From: Streptomyces sp. V1I1
Lineage (GTDB): Bacteria > Actinomycetota > Actinomycetes > Streptomycetales > Streptomycetaceae
Direction of reading: 5' to 3'
DNA length: 64,000 nucleotides
NCBI RefSeq assembly: GCF_030817355.1
Contig: NZ_JAUSZH010000001.1
Span: 4,749,501 to 4,813,500 of the forward strand
In this document: positions 59,939 through 64,000 of the stretch, in pieces
Position numbering within the stretch: the stretch's first letter is position 1
Layout: the number at the start of each line of letters is the position of its first letter
The notes under the pieces: generated by a model
What the model was told of the DNA's origin: nothing
Databases searched by the model: none
The model's input: only the letters and a program-made list of their open reading frames with translations
Program-made: the position numbers and the translations under genes

Positions 59939-61660
59939 CTAGACCCAGGTGTCCAGCCACATCCGGTTGCGCCAGTCCTCCAGCGGGATCGTCGTGCCCG
60001 TGTACAGCGGATAGAAGTAGATGAAGTTCCAGATGATCAGCAGCACCAGCACGCCCGCGCCGATCGCCCCGATCGCCCGCCGTCGTTCGTCCGAGCCCGG
60101 TGGGCCCAGCATCGCGCCGATCATCATCGCCACCGCCAGGCACAGGAACGGCACGAACACGACCGCGTAGAACAGGAAGATCGTGCGCTCCTGGTAGAAG
60201 AACCAGGGCACCCAGCCCGCCGCGACGGCGCAGGCGATCGCGCCCGCGCGCCAGTCGCGGCGGAACAGCCAGCGCCACAGGATGTAGCAGATCGCGAAAC
60301 AGGCCGCCCACCACAGCAGCGGCGTGCCGAGCGCCAGGACCTCGCGGGCGCACTTGTCCGCCGCGTCCGACGGGCAGCCGTCCACGCCCGCCTTCGGGTC
60401 CTCGTAGAAGTACGAGACCGGGCGGCCCAGGACGATCCAGCTCCACGGGTTCGACTGGTAGGTGTGGCCCGAGGTGAGGTTGACGTGGAACTCGTAGACC
60501 TCGTTCTCGTAGTGCCACAGGCTTCGCAGCCAGTCCGGCAGCCAGGTCCAGCTGCCGCCCTTGCCGTCCGTCTGCGCCCAGTTCCGGTAATAGCCCTTGT
60601 CGGTGACGATCCAGCCGGTCCAGGAGGCGATGTACGTGACGATCGCGACCGGCACCGTCGAGACGAAGGCCGGTACGACGTCCTTCTTCAGCACCGCCTT
60701 GTACGGCTGCACCGCGCCCGCCGTCCGGCGCGCGCCCACGTCCCACGCCACCGTCAGCAGGCCGAACGCCACCATCACATAGAGGCCGTTCCACTTGGTG
60801 CCCGCGGCCAGGCCAAGCATCACGCCCGCCGCCAGGCGCCACGGGCGCCAGCCGAGCCGCAGGGTCTCGGCGACTGTGGCGTCCGGGCGCAGTACGCCCT
60901 CTTCGTCCGTCGGCAGCGCCGCGGCGAGGCGTCTGCGCGCCCAGTCCCGGTCGATGAGCAGGCAGCCGAAAGCGGCCAGCACGAAGAACATCAGCACCTG
61001 GTCGAGCAGCGCGGTGCGGCTCATCACGAAGTGCAGCCCGTCCACCGCGAGCAGCGCGCCGGCCAGGCAGCCCAGGAACGTCGAGCGGAACAGCCGGCGG
61101 CCGATCCGGCACAGCATCAGCACCGACAGCGTGCCGAGCACGAAGACCATGAAGCGCCAGCCGAACGGCGTGAAGCCGAAGAAGTGCTCGCCGAGGCCGA
61201 TGACCCATTTGCCGACCGGTGGATGCACCACATAGCCGGGGTCGGTCGGGATGGTGACCTTGTCCGGGTTGGCCAGGATCGCCTTGTCGATGGCCTTCGG
61301 CCAGCTGGCCTCGTAGCCCTGATTGATCAGCGCCCACGCGTCCTTGGCGTAGTACGTCTCGTCGAATATCACCGCATCGGGCTTGCCCAGATTCCAGAAC
61401 CGCAGCACGCCCGCGACGAGCGCGACCAGCAGCGGCCCGCCCCAAGCCGCCATGCGAAGGAGCGGGTTCACCGCCGTCGGCGGGATGCCGAAGACCGGCC
61501 ACACCCGCTCGGAGGGGCGCGTGTACGGCGGCTCCAGGCGTTCGCGCAGCCCGATCACGGGCCGGGGCGCGTAGCCGAATCTGCGCAGCCGCTGCTGCCA
61601 GCCGGGCGGCTGTGGATCGGCGTCCTTGCCCTGAAGGGTCTGTGGCGCGGTACTGGTCAC
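59939..61660 (-). CDS. pmt: Dolichyl-phosphate-mannose-protein mannosyltransferase (Pmt)
   Basis: 573 aa from GTG 61660. GT39 multi-pass membrane protein: the catalytic Asp-Glu of the first outer loop is in AVIFDETYYAKDA; YVVHPPVGKWVIGLGEHFFG and LAGTKWNGLYVM are family landmarks. Transfers mannose from polyprenyl phosphate to Ser/Thr of exported proteins; in S. coelicolor Pmt is needed for phage phiC31 infection and antibiotic tolerance. Divergent from rsmI. Confidence 0.95.
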   Translation of the reverse strand: MTSTAPQTLQGKDADPQPPGWQQRLRRFGYAPRPVIGLRERLEPPYTRPSERVWPVFGIPPTAVNPLLRMAAWGGPLLVALVAGVLRFWNLGKPDAVIFDETYYAKDAWALINQGYEASWPKAIDKAILANPDKVTIPTDPGYVVHPPVGKWVIGLGEHFFGFTPFGWRFMVFVLGTLSVLMLCRIGRRLFRSTFLGCLAGALLAVDGLHFVMSRTALLDQVLMFFVLAAFGCLLIDRDWARRRLAAALPTDEEGVLRPDATVAETLRLGWRPWRLAAGVMLGLAAGTKWNGLYVMVAFGLLTVAWDVGARRTAGAVQPYKAVLKKDVVPAFVSTVPVAIVTYIASWTGWIVTDKGYYRNWAQTDGKGGSWTWLPDWLRSLWHYENEVYEFHVNLTSGHTYQSNPWSWIVLGRPVSYFYEDPKAGVDGCPSDAADKCAREVLALGTPLLWWAACFAICYILWRWLFRRDWRAGAIACAVAAGWVPWFFYQERTIFLFYAVVFVPFLCLAVAMMIGAMLGPPGSDERRRAIGAIGAGVLVLLIIWNFIYFYPLYTGTTIPLEDWRNRMWLDTWV

Positions 61661-61722
61661 CGCGCCATCGTAGGGAACGCGACTGTGCGAGTCGTACGTC
61701 CGGTCCTGCGAGGATGGCGTAC

Positions 61723-62601
61723 GTGAACGGAACGCTGGTACTCGCAGGGACCCCCATCGGCGATGTCGCGGACGCGCCGCCCCGGCTCGCCGCCGAGCTG
61801 GAGAGCGCCGACATCGTCGCCGCGGAGGACACCCGGCGGCTGCGCCGGCTCACCCAGGCCCTCGGCGTGCACACGCAGGGGCGGGTCGTGTCGTACTTCG
61901 AGGGCAATGAGTCCGCCCGTACTCCTGAGCTGGTCGAGGCGCTGGCCGGCGGCGCCCGGGTGGTGCTTGTCACCGACGCAGGAATGCCGTCCGTGTCCGA
62001 CCCCGGCTACCGGCTGGTCGCCGCCGCCGTCGAGAAGAACATCAAGGTCACCGCGGTGCCGGGACCGTCCGCCGTACTGACCGCGCTCGCCCTGTCCGGG
62101 CTGCCTGTGGACCGCTTCTGCTTCGAGGGCTTCCTGCCGCGCAAGGCGGGCGAGCGTCTCGGGAGGCTGCGGGAGGTCGCGCAGGAGCGGCGGACCCTGG
62201 TGTATTTCGAGGCGCCGCACCGGCTCGACGACACGCTCGCCGCGATGGCCGAGGTGTTCGGCGCCGAGCGCAGGGCCGCCGTCTGCCGCGAGCTGACCAA
62301 GACATACGAGGAGGTCAAGCGCGGCGGCCTCGGTGAGCTGGCCGCCTGGGCCGCCGACGGCGTACGCGGCGAGATCACCGTCGTCGTCGAGGGCGCGCCG
62401 GAGGCCGGACCCGGCGAGCTCGACGCGGCCGAACTGGTGCGCAGGGTGCGGGTGCGCGAGGAGGCGGGGGAGCGGCGCAAGGAAGCAATCGCGGCGGTCG
62501 CCGCGGAAGCGGGGCTTCCCAAGCGCGAGGTGTTCGATGCCGTCGTCGCGGCAAAGAATGCGGATCGACCGGCCCCCTCAGACGGTAAAGGTCTATCGTG
62601 A
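61723..62601 (+). CDS. rsmI: 16S rRNA C1402 2'-O-methyltransferase RsmI
   Basis: 292 aa from GTG 61723; ATG 61714 is in frame, but the GAGG ribosome site abuts it and suits the GTG better. Tetrapyrrole-methylase fold: LAGTPIGDVADAPPRL, EDTRRLRRLTQALG, DAGMPSVSDPGYRLV, VPGPSAVLTALALSGLP, and CRELTKTYEEVKRG. Fine-tunes the ribosomal P site. Divergent promoter shared with pmt. Confidence 0.93.
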   Translation: MNGTLVLAGTPIGDVADAPPRLAAELESADIVAAEDTRRLRRLTQALGVHTQGRVVSYFEGNESARTPELVEALAGGARVVLVTDAGMPSVSDPGYRLVAAAVEKNIKVTAVPGPSAVLTALALSGLPVDRFCFEGFLPRKAGERLGRLREVAQERRTLVYFEAPHRLDDTLAAMAEVFGAERRAAVCRELTKTYEEVKRGGLGELAAWAADGVRGEITVVVEGAPEAGPGELDAAELVRRVRVREEAGERRKEAIAAVAAEAGLPKREVFDAVVAAKNADRPAPSDGKGLS

Positions 62602-62730
62602 AAAGCAAAGCGCAGACCGCGTCCTGGGCCTTGCCGGCATGGGAACGCCAAAGACCACACCAATAATCGACAGGCGCTGATGCGCTCCCGCCGGAATGGG
62701 CGTCCACTGAATCAGTGGAGAGGAGCTGGC

Positions 62731-63258
62731 ATGAGTGAGATCACAGGCCCCGCCAAGGTCCACGAGGCGTACGCCTTCGCCTGCATGCGCTGCGGGCACG
62801 GCTGGGAGCAGTCCTACGAGATTGAGCACCACATCGACGGCTCGGGCCAGGAATACGTTGTCTACAAGGCCGACGGCCGGCGGGTGCCGTCCCCGCTTTC
62901 GAGCCCGACCTGCCCCACCTGTGGCGGACATGTCGTACGGATCATGAGGGCGGGCCAGGTCGCCTCGGTCCGGGACTCGATCATGAACATGTTCAACCCG
63001 AGCCCTGAGAACAAGACCGTGTCGCAGGCCGGGGCGGTGCCCCCGGAGGCCGCCGACCGGCCGGGGCCCGCCGCGCGCGCCGATCAGCCCGCGAAGTCCG
63101 CCCAGCCCGCGCAGCCCGAGCAGCCCGCGCAGCCCGAGCAGCCCGCGCAGCCCGAGCAGCCCGCGCAGCCGGAGCCGGCCGCCGGACAGCCGGAGTCGGC
63201 CGAAGCCCCTCACCACTGGCAGCTCTCCGACCTTCTGCACCCCTTCCACCGCAAGTGA
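62731..63258 (+). CDS. Zinc-ribbon hypothetical protein with Pro/Gln repeats
   Basis: 175 aa from ATG 62731 (GGAG upstream). Zinc ribbon: FACMRCGHGWEQ and SPTCPTCGGHVVRI, two CxxC pairs around a short beta region. A linker of four 18-bp repeats (PAQPEQ) leads to a conserved end, HHWQLSDLLHPFHRK. Conserved between rsmI and tatD in streptomycetes; function unknown, possibly nucleic-acid binding. Confidence 0.8.
   Translation: MSEITGPAKVHEAYAFACMRCGHGWEQSYEIEHHIDGSGQEYVVYKADGRRVPSPLSSPTCPTCGGHVVRIMRAGQVASVRDSIMNMFNPSPENKTVSQAGAVPPEAADRPGPAARADQPAKSAQPAQPEQPAQPEQPAQPEQPAQPEPAAGQPESAEAPHHWQLSDLLHPFHRK
63103..63174 (+). repeat. 18-bp tandem repeat (4 copies)
   Basis: CAGCCCGCGCAGCCCGAG four times (last with one change), coding Gln-Pro-Ala-Gln-Pro-Glu. 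Twice the 9-bp unit length seen elsewhere. Confidence 0.9.
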
Positions 63259-63264
63259 GGCCTT

Positions 63265-63291
63265 GGGCGCGAGCCTCGTAGGATCGCGCCC
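63265..63291 (+). promoter_or_regulatory. Hairpin enclosing the tatD ribosome site
   Basis: GGGCGCGA / TCGCGCCC, perfect 8-bp stem, loop GCCTCGTAGGA holds the AGGA Shine-Dalgarno; the stem ends directly at ATG 63292. It could limit translation. Confidence 0.5.
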
Positions 63292-64000
63292 ATGAGTTCG
63301 AAGTCCGCCCCGCCGCCGCTGCCCGAACCGCTCAGCGTGCCGGTCGCCGATTCGCACACCCACCTGGACATGCAGGAGGGCACTGTCGAGGAGGCGCTCG
63401 CCCGGGCCGCCGCGGTCGGGGTGACGACCGTCGTCCAGGTCGGCTGCGACATCAAGGGCTCCCACTGGGCCGCACAGACCGCCGCGGCCCACGACAGCGT
63501 GCACGCCGCGGTGGCCCCTGCACCCCAATGAGGCCCCGCGCATCGTGCTGGGGGACCATGGGGGCACCTCCCAGCCCCCTGGGGCTGGGGGAGGCTGGTC
63601 GCGGGCCCGCGAGGCCGGTGGCGACAGCGCCCTCGACGACGCGCTCGGCGAGATCGACCGGCTGGCCGCCCTCCCGCAGGTTCGCGCGGTCGGCGAGACG
63701 GGCCTGGACTACTTCCGTACGGGCCCCGAGGGCATCGCCGCCCAGGAGCGCTCCTTCCGTGCGCACATCGAGATCGCCAAACGGCACGACAAGGCCCTCG
63801 TCATCCACGACCGCGATGCGCACGCCGACGTGCTGCGGATCCTCGCCGAGGAGGGCGCGCCCGAGCGGACCGTCTTCCACTGCTATTCCGGTGACGCGGA
63901 AATGGCCGAAGTGTGCGCGGCCGCGGGCTACTTCATGTCCTTCGCCGGCAATGTGACCTTCAAGAACGCCCAGCCGTTGCGCGGCGCCCTCGTCGCCGCC
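63292..64000 (+). pseudogene. tatD: TatD family DNase, frameshifted and cut by the window edge
   Basis: Frame 1 from ATG 63292 gives VADSHTHLDMQEG (metal His-x-His) and stops at 63529-63531. From the CCCC at 63515-63518 the next frame continues the protein: LHPNEAPRIVLGD, then AVGETGLDYFRTGPEG, KALVIHDRDAH and TVFHCYSGDAEM, open to the end. One surplus C breaks it. An in-frame palindromic repeat (63561-63594) also adds GGTSQPPGAGGG. TatD is a metal-dependent 3'-5' DNase; whether it is truly broken depends on the base call. Confidence 0.85.
63561..63594. repeat. Interspersed palindromic repeat inserted in tatD
   Basis: GGGGCACCTCCCAGCCCC-CT-GGGGCTGGGGGAGG. Same family as 4256-4291 and 41712-41749. 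Confidence 0.8.

Overview
The window is a GC-rich stretch of actinobacterial chromosome, almost certainly Streptomyces. The evidence is third-position G/C bias, many GTG starts, a SepX/GlpR septation protein next to Glp, an SsgA-like sporulation protein, a tricorn protease, an LtrA-like protein and typical Streptomyces small hypothetical proteins. Most of it reads as conserved core chromosome with accessory patches.

Region by region. 1-15.5 kb (core): partial LtrA, MscL, SAF/CpaB-like protein, methylthioadenosine phosphorylase, an FmdB-type zinc ribbon behind a CIRCE-like site, an MFS exporter, a cation/proton antiporter with an apparent CTG start, penicillin acylase, 5-formyl-THF cyclo-ligase, GalU, then the Glp(MoeA)-MoaC-MogA molybdenum-cofactor block, a GNAT, SepX and tRNA-Ala(CGC). 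15.5-20.2 kb (accessory): a segment bounded by a 10-bp direct repeat, holding a frameshifted transposase, decayed fragments, a cupin, a DUF6069-like membrane protein and a CocE/NonD hydrolase with a divergent TetR. 20.3-25.1 kb: MMPL transporter, secreted serine protease, GNAT, exonuclease III.

25.3-35.0 kb is the most interesting part. A six-gene, translationally coupled operon encodes a class III nucleotide-cyclase domain, a STAND-like P-loop NTPase, a band-7-like/vWA protein, a TerY-like vWA protein, a PP2C phosphatase and a membrane Ser/Thr kinase. It converges on a two-gene operon for a Pycsar-effector-type membrane protein (PycTM/DUF5706) and a Crp/Fnr regulator. I read this as a candidate composite signalling and defence island that joins cyclic-nucleotide (Pycsar-like) logic to a TerY-P phosphorylation triad.

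35.1-39.3 kb: MerR plus a Baeyer-Villiger-type monooxygenase / alpha-beta hydrolase / SDR operon. 39.4-46.5 kb: tricorn protease, a TetR-MMPL pair with palindromic operators, SsgA-like protein. 46.6-49.4 kb: ECF-type NikMN-Q-O uptake operon behind a Nur-box-like site, so probably nickel. 49.6-56 kb: serine hydrolase, SDR, VOC protein, DUF817 protein, secreted protein, a TnpB zinc-ribbon relic abutting a penicillin-binding protein, and a GNAT. 56.2-59.9 kb (accessory): a truncated TPR-regulator tail, an HTH + TPR regulator pair with compensating frameshifts, a TrmO-like protein and a 39-residue ORF. 59.9-64 kb (core): Pmt, RsmI, a zinc-ribbon protein and a frameshifted TatD.

Two features recur across the window. 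Several genes carry 9-bp tandem arrays at their termini, with one array in an intergenic region. A short palindromic repeat is inserted in frame into three unrelated genes.
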